64,000 bases of DNA from a virus, in IMG/VR virus record IMGVR_UViG_3300034082_001517, positions 1-64,000 of that record; one strand, written 5' to 3'. Made by a program: the position numbers and the translations under genes. This document shows positions 8,500 through 20,400 of the stretch, in pieces. The number at the start of each line of letters is the position of its first letter. Position 1 is the stretch's first letter. The notes beneath the pieces were generated by a model. It ran no database searches, had not been told where the DNA came from, and saw only the letters and a list, made by a program, of their open reading frames with translations.

Positions 8500-11400
8500 T
8501 ATAGACCTTTATTAATCCCGTTGTATGTGCTTACAACTCTGCTTTGCACTCCAGCAGCTTTTTGATTTCTTGGCAAAACTTTTGTGTTGTAGTCTTTCAT
8601 CATTCCGTTAAACCACTCTGGCTCACCAATGAAATTCTCAACAAAGATATTTACATTTTGCGTTGAACTAGACGCAGTTCCAGATTGTGCGTATTGTGGA
8701 GCATTAATTCCAGCACCTGGCATGTTGATTCTAGGAACAGATGGCATGCTCGGCAAGTTTGGCTTTGAAAGCTTATAGTTATTCAATCTTTCTAGCGTGT
8801 CAGTGCCAATTCTTTGCACAGCTTTATGATTAATAACATATTCCCCTCCGTGCAATATCGCTGGGATACCTTGTTGAACTGGACCGTTTGTCATACCACC
8901 AGTACCATACGCCATTCCACCCTTCATGTACATTCCAACTTTTCCGCCGCTATACAGAGTAGGAATTTTTGGAAGAGGGATAAAGTCGCTTACCTTCTTT
9001 CCTCCAATGAAAGGAAGTGGGATTCCCAAGATAGTCTTCGGGAATGCGAAATTACCGAGCAGGTCAACAGCCCTGTTGAACAACCCACCGATACTATTAA
9101 CAACTATCTTGAACGCTTGCGGTATTGCTGAAATTGCAGATGAAATGAAATCAATAGCTCCACCAATTACACTCTTGATTGCACCTCCGATCTTAGAAAT
9201 AATCGGCTCTATAACACCCCATACTGTGCTGAATGCAGTTTTTAATCCATTCCATACGCCTATTAAATTTTCAATTACAACTTGTATCTTTTCCTTAATG
9301 AACCCGCCAATACTGCCAATTACACCCATGATGAAATCTTTTGTATTAGTTAGCGCAGCTACAAATAAGTCCCATCCTGCTTTGATTAAGTCAATTGCTA
9401 AACCAATTCCACCTGTAATAGCATCTTTAATAAAATTAAATATCGGCTCAAGGAAAGTCCAAGAAATTTGTATCCCCTGCCATAACAAATCCCATACAAA
9501 TTTTACATCGTCAATTGCTTGTTTAATTACCTTTCCAATAATATCCGCCATCAAGCCAAATATTGGACCTACCAAGTCCCAACCAGCCTTGATACCATCC
9601 CACAAGAAACCAAATATTTTCTTTAGACCTTCAACTTGTGTTGAAATTATATTCCCAACAATGTCCATAATCCAATCAAACACTGGCTTAATAAAATCGT
9701 AACCAGCCATAATGCCGTTCCACAGAAGGCTAAATGCAATTTGTAGTATTTCAACATAAGTCTTAATTACATTTCCAACAGTGTCTGCAATCCAATCAAA
9801 TACTGGCTTTATAAAATCGTAACCACTAGTTATTATTCCCCAGAAAATACTAATTGCATCACCAAGTATTTGGAAAGCGTTTGTTGCAACATAACTAATA
9901 ACATCCCAAACTTTTGAAAACGCTGCTCCAATCCATGATGCTACTTTCTTCAAAGTATCCCACAGCAGAGGAATAACAAAACTTAAGTAATCCCAGTACA
10001 GAGAAGCAGCTTTTTTCAGCACTCCCCAGGCTGCACCAAATGCTGTGCCAATCCATGATGATACTTTCTTCATAACTTCCCAAACAACATCAATTGCAGA
10101 CTTAAACCCATCCCATACGCTTGAGAGTATTGGACCAAGATTATTTTTTACTGTATCAAATAACCACATAATTGCTTCATACGCTATAACAACTGGTGCG
10201 GTAAATATTAACCACAAACTACCAATGTTCTCATGCCACCAATCAACAAACCCCTTAACTTTATCATAAATAAAGTCCCATGCTGCAACAGCTACATCTT
10301 TAATTATATTAAACGCCCCTACGAGACCTCCAACAATAAATTCAGCAAGATCAATAAGGGCACCAACAACTTTCTTAATAACATACCATGTAGATTCAAG
10401 AACAATCTTAATTGTCCATGTTGCAGCAATTGCCGCTACCAAACCAAGCAATGCAGCTAGGCGAGCAAAGAAGACTACAATTGGATTAGAAGCAATAGCC
10501 TTGAAAACATCAAACAGAACATTAAATACCCCAACAATAATATCAATTGCAATCTTTATTGCACCCACTGCTATATCAATTACTGTATTTAATATTTCAA
10601 ACGGAAGGGCTATTAACTTAGCTATAGCGCCAATACCAATTTCAACTATTGGTGTAGCGATATCAAATATTTTTGAGAAAATATCAATAATAAAACCAGT
10701 TACAGAAAACAGTGGACCTTTTATTTTGTCAAAAATATTTACAATTACGACAACAATACCGCCAGCAAAAGCAACTATTGCGCCAATAGCAATTCCAATA
10801 GCAATTCCAATTTTACCCAAAAGTTCCATTATAGGATCAGCAATAGTCTTAATACCATCCCCGATAGCCCCCCAGAAACCCTTGAACAAGTTAATAAAGC
10901 TATCAACGAAGCCCCCGATGTTATCTTTTAGGGCATTAAATCCATCAACAAAGAAAGAAATGATTTTCTTAAAGGTATCTTCAACAATTCCACCAATTGC
11001 ACCCCAAACATCTTTCATGAAATCTAAAGCATTTTGTACAAAATTTTTGACAGCATCAAGTGAATTACTTACCCCTGTCTTTATTCCATCCCATACGAAA
11101 CCAATAACGGTTCCAAGCGCTTCCCAAGCGGCTATGAAAGCGCCATTAACAAAATCTCTAAATCCTTTAACCTTGATATAAAGATAAATGAATAATCCAA
11201 TAACTATTCCGACTGCAGCGACTATGGCTGCTGCCCCTATTGATACCGTTAAGAGCGCACCAGCAATAACGCCCATAACAGTTGATATAAATCCAAACAC
11301 TGCTTGCAGTACAAAAAATCCAGCAATAGCGCCAACTGCTCCTAATATTGCAGTCTTAACAGCACCTAATTGATCAGCCAAGCCAATAGCAGCATCTTTA

Positions 11401-14400
11401 ATTCCGCCAAAGAAACCGCCGCCAGATTTCTCGGTACCACTATCGCTAACAGGCGGGGTAATCTTATTTCTGTCAGCCAGCCCCCTACCTCTTCTGATTT
11501 CAAATCTATCATAAGCAGACGGAACATAGGAAGCCTCACCAGGAAGAGCACCGCCAGCTGGCTTCTTTGCCTCATCTCCACCACCACCAGATTGTTGCTC
11601 TCTGCTTACTTCAATCAAATTGATATCTGAAGCGATTTGCTTTATTTCATCAAACAATCCCGTCATGTATTTCTTAACATCTTCTAGACCAGCAAGCGCA
11701 GGTCCAAATATTGAAGCAAAATCAGCTTCAGAAGTAGCTTCAAATATTTTCTTAAAATCATTCCAAAGAGTACCCTTTAGCCCAACAAGTTCTCGCTTTA
11801 GAGAATTAACCATTTCAATTAGAGCAAGACCAGCAGCTTCAACCCATAAGTTTGCTGGGATAATCCCTGAAATATCTGCAGTCACTGCAGAACTCCAAGG
11901 AGTTACGAATTGTGCAATTATTCCATCATTGAATGCAGTTTTAAAAGCATCTGGCAATCCAGTAGCCAGCATGTATGCAGCACCAAGTATTGATGTTGAA
12001 TTAGCTGTTCCGTTCGCTGCACCAAACTTAGATTGCGCCTCAGCGACTAACGCATCCATTGATACAGTGAACATACCGATTGATGAGTCAGTGTTATCTC
12101 TAATTGCAGTTGGTAACGCCAGCATTGAGGTTGAGAATGTACTTGTTATTGCGTCAGAGAATGTTTGAGATGCACCGCCTAATCTTGAAAGCAGAGTTTT
12201 AAATTCATCTTCAGTAGAGAAACCGACAGTTTTAATCTTTTCAATTTGATCATCAAAATCTCTAAACATTTTTTCATATTCTTTAGCAAGCAGGTCTTTC
12301 TCTCTTGCTATTACAGCCAAAGCTTTATCTCGCTGTTCCCCTTGTAGAGTTTTGAGCCTAGAAAGGTCTAAGTCTTTCTCTTCCTTAACCGACTCGGATT
12401 TTGATTTCTGACTTGCTAAATCAAGTGAACGAACATCTTCGGTTCTACCCTCATAGACGGCAACTTTCCTTTCTCTTAAGTAATTTTCTTGATCAAGAGC
12501 TCTTGTCTTGATAAGCAATCTCTTCTTTTCTTCATATTCAATCTTGTCAGTTAGTCTTTCTTCTGCATCAGCAAGTTCCTGGATAGCATCAGCTTGATTA
12601 TCAAATGCTTCCAGTGCTTTATCTCTTTGATCCTCCAATCCCCTCTTAAGGGAATCTACATATTTATCAACCGCTGCGTCAGCTTTGCCAAAGAAGCCAT
12701 CAGTAAATGTCTTCTTAATATCTTGCATTTTCTTCATCATTCCCTTAGCAGCAGCAGCGCCAAGAGCTTCACCACCAGATTTTGCAACATCTGCGTTTTT
12801 CTTTAAAGATTCCTGTATTGCTGTTTTCAAACCATCTGGATCACCAGCGGTGCTGGCGAGTGCTTTATTAATTCCTTGACCTATCTTTTTGGCATAAGAT
12901 TTATCAATTGAATCCATTCCCTTTCTAATAAAACCAGCCATCCCACTAGCTGCCGAACCCATGCCATTAGCAACTGACTTACCAACACCAGAAGCCCACT
13001 TATCAATTTCAGCGTCACTCTTTGTTAGAGCTTTTGATGCTGCAAAACCAGCAAGTGAAAGACCTACCAAGGCAGCGCCAGCTGTTGCAATTGCCGCACC
13101 CATGCCGAAGAATGGGATTAACGCTATTCCTATTCCAGTTATGATAGATCCAAAGAACAGACCAACTTCCATCCCAAATTTCCCAATAAGATTAAGCATC
13201 TTTATGCTTGCTTTTGCAACCGCTCCGATTACAGTGCCAATAATTCCACCCATGTGTGGAAGTAATTTAGAAAGACCATCAAACAACTTCGCCATAACAT
13301 TAAGACCTTCGTAAAGCAAGCTTTGGAAGAATGCAGACATGTTCTTGCCAGCGCTTCCGTCTTGACGCATTGCTCCACGAATTGCTCTACCGAGCAAGAT
13401 AAATCTATTGACCAATCTTATAATGACTGGACCCAAAGTATTCTTTACAAACCTTTGACCAGCGCCCTGGGCAAAATTATTAAATGCTTGCGATACAGAC
13501 TTGAATGCCCGTGCCATAATATATAGGGCTCCAGCGGTTTTCTGTGTTTGGTTTGTAGCACCAGTAAATCCACCAAACGCATTTATGATATCCAGAATTG
13601 GATTTGCAAGTGCAAGGATGGCTCCCTTAACCAATACAATTCCTTCTTTAAACAACTTTAAAGCCGCTGAGTTATTAGTAGTCCCTCTCTTCAATTGAAT
13701 AAAGATTGCAGTAATAAGCAAAACCACTGGGGCTATCAAGAACAGAGCAGCGTTAAGTTTTATCACGATAGCTACAACACTCAATACTGATTTCAAAATC
13801 CCGCTAAATGCAGCCTGTATTCCAGCACTAAGACCTGTAAAGGCATTTAACCCGACCAATGATTTTCGCAAGAGACTTGTTCCAGCAGTAAGACCGCCGA
13901 TGGCTGCTTTCGCAGATGCCAGTCGTGCCCCTGTGTTGGCGAATATGTTTAAGTGTGCAATTCCTACCCTTAAAGACTTAACAAATGTCATCATTCCAGC
14001 AGTCAACATGAAGGTCCAAGCCTTTGTTAATTTACTTCTTTGCAAACTAATAAGGAATGCTTTCATTTCTACATTAACAGTTGAACCTAATATCTTACCC
14101 AGTTTTCCAAAAGCCCACGCCATATCACCTGTGATAGTCTTAGTTACAAGACCAGCGGCACCCATTGATTTAATTGTTGTGATTGTTGCATTGTTTATAG
14201 CATTAAATACTCTAACCGCTCCAGCAGACTTTCTAAAACCATCTGCTAACATGTCAGCCGTTGAGCCTACAACCTTTAATCCACCAGTCATGGCTCTAAC
14301 AGCATTAACAGCATACGATGAAGCTACGGCACGACCAACAGCGTTAAACGACTTTACGGCTGCTGTAGCAGTAACATGCATTGCCTTTGGCAGAACATTA

Positions 14401-17400
14401 CTAAACATACTGCCCAACTTAGCTACACCCTTAGTAACATCATCTATCTTTGATTTAATACCAGAAAAAGCAGTTACTTTTGGTATTGCAGCGGCAGGTG
14501 GTGTTGGCAAGGCTGGACCAAATACTGGTCTAGTCATTGGGACAGCAGAAGTTGCGCCAACAGTTCTGCGTGGATCTATACCCGTAATTCTTCTAAGCTT
14601 TGCCGCCCTTACATCATCAATCGCCCCGCCATCATCAAGTATTTTCTTACGAACTACTCCAAGTGTTTTTCTTCGTGAAGCCCTCATAACCAATGGATCG
14701 GTGTATGGAGCCAAACCACTTCTCGCTGAAGCGAGCCTTGCTGAATCTCTTGCCTTGTCGGTTATATTTATTTTCAACTTGTCGGCTGAAATTATTTTAC
14801 CTTGGAATATGTTTGGACCTTGAAAGAAGTTTGGTCCTTTAAAGAAGTTGGCAAGAGACTTGTCAAAACTAACAGCCAATTCACCAAGCTTTTTAATAAC
14901 TCCGCTATCTGTAGGAGCAATTTTCATTCCAGCAGGAAGACTGCCTACATTAACCTTCCGACTTGCACTAGGTGCTTTTGGTATTGGGGCTCCTGTTGGC
15001 GTTGGATAAAACGGTGCCGCTGCTGCCGCCGCTGCTGGTGCCACTTTTGCTGGTTTTGTTGTTACTGGTATTGATGCTGCCTTTAATGAATCAGTCATAA
15101 CCGTGCTGGCTTTAGCAAGGTCAGTCAATCTCTTGGACGCATTTTTAGTTGCAATTTCTAATTTCTTCTTAGCCTCAACAAGAGCACTATTTTGAGCCCC
15201 CAGACCATTCTTTATGGTAGCCGCTTCTCTCTTTAGAAGTTCTGCTTTTGCTTTTTCAAGAGTATTAAGGCTACTACGAACTCCATCTCTAGCCTTTACT
15301 AAACTTGTCCCAGATTTTGTCGCTAATTGCTCAGCTGTATACGATGAAATTAATGCGTCAATTGCTGCAACATTCTTAAATTTTGCACCAGCCAACAGGG
15401 CGTTGGCTTTTTGCATAAGCTCTTCGCCTCTCTTAGACATTACGATTGTTGCAGCTGATGCATTAGTTGCTGCTGTCTTTACCTCTGTTGCAGTACTGGA
15501 CGCTGTAGTTACTGTTTTATCTTTCACTTCCGCCGTTGTTGCTGCTTGAGTCGCCCCTGTATTTTCTGCCTGTGCTACTGTATTAGCCTCAGTTGCAACA
15601 ATGTTCTTTGTTACCGCTGGGGTTGTAGATGGAGGTGTCTCTGGCTTCTCTCCAAGTACTCTGTTTAATATTTCATCGTTTTGGTTACGACTTGCCGTTG
15701 CTGCTGCATCCCTAGCTGTCTTCCTGGTATTTGGCTGCCCAGTCCTTTCTGATTCGCTTGACTTTACAGCCTTTCTAGCATTGTTAAACCTTCTTTGTTG
15801 AACTTCTTCTGCAAGCGCTTTTATTCTTGCTGACACCCCTCCCCCAGTAAGGGATGTCATGGATTTTATTGGTTCCCCCTTTATCTGCCCCTTTACACCA
15901 GCTAAGGCGAAAGTTCCTGAACCAACAGCGTCAATTAAAATATTGTTAGATGAACTAATCAAATCAGTGGTGTTCTTGAGTATCTTAGCAACACTTCCAT
16001 TTGTTCCTTTAAACAACATTCCCAGTTTGGCTTTTGCTGCTGCGACATAACCAGATTTGCCGCCGCTATGAATTTCTGGAGTTTTGGCTATAGTGTGAAG
16101 AATATCTTGAACTTGTCTATCCAGACCCGCCTTGATGGTTTTTGCTGTTGCCTCATCCACTTGGGTGTTTAATAAATTAAAACCAGATTTAAGAACATTT
16201 CCAGTACCCTTAGGAGGTTTTGCAGCAACTGTTGCTTTAGCAACTTGGCGAATAATATCTTTTTCTACTTTGCTAAATTTTGCAATTGGAAGCTGGTCTA
16301 CTAAATCATCAATTGATTTATCAACCAAGGTTGATATTTTAACCAACCCGCTCTTGACTGCCTGAGCGGCTCCCTTTCCTACTCCAGCCCCTGTTGGTAA
16401 ATCCCCCATGCCTCCAGAAATTATTTTTCTGATTGGTTGTACAGTTCTACCGCCAGGACCAGAAGGAGATAGTACTTCTCTTTGTCTTGCAAAAGCTTTT
16501 GCAAGTTTCTCTCTAGCCGAAATTTTTGCAGGCGAAACATCTTTTTTCATATCTGCAAGTTCTGCTACAAGCTCGTCACCGCCATTTTCAATTCCTTTAT
16601 AAAACTCTGTTAGACCGCCAACAACTTTTTTATTTTTTAATATTGCGGCTTCAGCGGCTGGATCAAATTCATCTGATGTTGGGAGATATTTAGTTAAATC
16701 AACACCCTTTCTTTCAGCCATCCGTCTAGCGGTTTCTTTTTTAACTTTTTTTAATTCCGCAGCAGTTGCTTTTCTGTTACCATCGCTTCCCGAAAGGTTT
16801 ACATCTGCATCAAGAATGTCATCTGCCGTTTCAGACAAGCGAGATTTCAAATCTCTTATAATATTTTCGTCAGTAGAATCTAATATTTTTTGAGTTAATT
16901 TTTCTATTTCAAGATCATGTAATATTTTTGCCCTAATGTCTTTGGGAAGAACAACAGGGGAGCCTTTTTGACTTACAACCCTATCCATCCCGCCAACACG
17001 ATCTGAGAATTCATTTGCATATCTAATTGGGTTATCTGGTCCAATGCCAGACCCGCTTGCTGTTCTACCACTAGTTAAGTTCTGAATTGCCATTTCTTCT
17101 CGCATCAGATTGCTTTCAGTGGTAAGTAATTGAGATGTTGCTTTTGATGCAGGAACTAATTTTTCGTGAATTGCGGATTTAGCCAGCAACAGCTCTTCTT
17201 GGAGAGCACTTATTTGCTTTTTATAGGTACCGCCAAGTTGTCTAGCAACATCAGTTCCTTGTTTTTCTACAATCTTCAAGTTAGATTTTGCTTCAGCCAA
17301 ACTCTTTTCTATTGCTGCAATTTCAGCTTTAGGTCTTGTCGTGTATACCTCTTCAACGCCAGGAGGAGGAACAATACCTGGAGCGCTATCTGCAATGTTC

Positions 17401-20400
17401 CCAGATATAGCGTTAGCTAAAGTCTGAGCATCTCTAACTTTTCTCGCTGCTTTTGCGGCTTTTGCAGCATCATATTTACTTACCCCAGATACATCAGCTA
17501 CCCCTTGTAGCATCTGGCTACGAGAATTTAACAACGAACTTTTTTGTGTTGCGCCCAATTTCTGACCAGATACAGAAGGAGTTAATCTATCCGTTAATAA
17601 TTGATCAACTATAGGGAGATATGCAGGTTTTTTAATGCTTGGTGCGTTCCTTGCTGCATCACCAAATATCTTGTACTTGCCCCTATCAATTCTGCCTAGT
17701 GGTGTTGTAGATTTCTTTTCAAACTCCTTTGTAAGATTTTTAAAGAAGTCTGTTTTAGCTTTCTTGGTAAGTGCAATTTCTCTATCAACAGTTCTGATGA
17801 AATCATATTCTTCAGGTAATTGTTGACCAGCCGCTGTAAAGAAATCAGTAATTTCCTTATAGGTGAGTATTACCTTAGCTCCTTGACCAGTCGCAACTTT
17901 TGCTGTCTTTGTAGCGACTTTAGCAGCCTTGCCAGCACCCTTCGCCGCATTTTCAACTGCTGCAGTTGCACCCGCAGAAGCTTCTGTTAGAGCGCCAACC
18001 GTTCCTTCTACTGCAGCGACTGTATTTTTGGCAACAGTTTCTACTGCTTTCTTAACTTCAGCTGCAGCACTCTTAGGTGCTTTAACTTTAACTGTTGGTG
18101 TTTTTGGTGTTACTACCTTTGGTGTTTTTGGTACTACAGGTTCTGGCACCGTTACTACTGGTGTTTCCACAGGTACTACGGGTGGAGCACGAGGTGCCCG
18201 TGGTGTTCTAGTGCGAGCGGGTTTTGGAACTTCAGCAACTGCCTTATTAAATTCTTCAACAGAAGTACCGAGTGCTTCCAATTGAGCTTTAGCTTCAGCC
18301 GCAGCTCTTTCTACGGTTGCGACAACTGGGGCTCCAATTGTTGCAGCCGAAGGGATAGGCAATCTTCCTGGAAACAAAGAACCTTGTGGATGCATGATGG
18401 TAGGTGGAGGAGGAATGTAATTCGGTACGGTTGGCAAAGGAAACATTCCACGAGGATTCGGTTTGTGTATGTATGATGAAGGCGTAATCGGTGCGCCCGT
18501 TGGTGTTGGGTAAAGCGGGGCTGGCGTAGTAATCGGTGCGCCTGTTGGCGTTGGGTAGAGCGGTGCTGGTGTTCCACCACTTGTTGGTGATTTTGGAGTG
18601 CGTGATCCAGGGGTCGTACCAGGAGTTGTACCAGGGGCTCCACCACCAAATTTATTACCCACAAATGTATTATTTTGAAAGACCGTTCCTTTTAATGTTT
18701 TAGCAATTGTTTTAGCAGTTTTATCTACAGCGTCAGCAGAAGCTTTTGCAATCTTCGCAGGAACATCATTCATATCTGTTACAAGAGATGCTATTAACTC
18801 TTGGGTGTTGGGTAAGCCAAGTTTATCTGCACCACGCAATGTAGACTTAATAGATGCTAGGCTGTTAGGATCAGGCATCCCTCCTCGCTCTATCAATTCC
18901 CGAACTGGCTGATCAACCCCAGACAAATCAGGAGTCATTTTCCTACGACCTCGGAGTGTCGGACTGTATCCCGCCTTAGTTGGGTCTTGTGACAGCAGGG
19001 CTTGATCCCCATATTGGACCATTGAATTAAAGCCCTTCGTCATTTTTGGATCAATTATGATATCCGCTATGTCCATTAACTGAGATTTAACACCCTTTAA
19101 TGATGCAAACAATCCGTTGGTTGACATAAACATCCTGCCAAATCCTTTAATAGCTCCGCCAAATAAAGCTTTAAATGTATTTGATAATAGGCTAACCATT
19201 GGAATTATTAATGCAAGCCCCATAAAAGCACCAATAAACTTCCTAGTTGTTACACTCAGCCCTTTGAAAAAATCTTCTATTTTCTGAACAACAGGAAGGA
19301 TTGCTTTGACGACCACATCTACTATTGGAACAATTGCACGACCAAGACCCATGACTGATTCTCTTAATGTATCAAACCTCGTGGCGGCTGTATCAATTGA
19401 CAATTGAAGTTCAATCTCCATTTGCTTACCAGCATATGCAGCTCCACCAACCGCTTCCATAAAGAATCCTTTTCCAGATTCCGTTCCAACTTTAGCGAGA
19501 AAGTCTTTAGTATCGCTGAAAAGACTACCAAGACTATCCGTAGCTTCTTTTTGAGCATCTTGAATTACTACTGCTCTTTTAGAATAAACACCATTCACTT
19601 TCTCTACTGAATCTTTATTTAAATTTGTTAGATCTAATATTTTCTTTAAACTGACCTCTTCCATTCCATTAGCTTTTAATCTAAAATTAACTTTATCTTC
19701 TAATTCTTTAGCTATAGCATTTTCGGCACTCCCAGTTGTTTCAAGTGCTTTTTGAAATTGAGCAAACTGCCTAATAGAAGTTTCCATTCTTGGACCCTGC
19801 CTAACACCAAACAGTCTTGCAAATAATTCCAAAGTTCCTTGCTCGCCTTTTATAGAGAGCAATGAATTAAAGCCATCAACTAATTTTTGAATATTTTCCA
19901 TTCCAACACCCGCAGAGTATTCAAACTCTTCACCTAATGCGCTATTTAGTTCTCTAACAATTCCAGTATTTTGTTTTGTCATGGCAACCATTCTTTGCAA
20001 TGAAACCTTAATGGAGTTTGCAGAAGCACCAACTTGGAAACCAGCAGCGACCATTGGAGCCAACATGGCTGCCGTGGAGCTCATTGATAGTCCAAAAGAA
20101 GTGGCGGCGGCAGACATTTCAGGGAACGCATCTGCAATATCTTTCAAGGAAAGCGTTGTTTTATTTTCCATTAAGTTAAATATCGCAAGCTGACCACGAA
20201 GCTGCTCAATGGTGTCGCTCATTTGCTCAACATTTGTTATGTCAAAAACGAATCCTTGTTGCTCCGCCGAGTCTCTTTTAACTCTCAAAATATTTTGATA
20301 AATAGATTGAATAAACTGTTGAGATTGACCAATATCAAGATTACCAAGTTTTTCCAATTGAACTGTCAACAGTGCTAAATCAGTAATTGCATTTGTTGGA

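Noticed and set aside
13900-14823. 307-residue frame antisense to the tape measure
   Set aside because: It is a shadow of the Ala-rich tape-measure frame; codon periodicity belongs to the minus strand.
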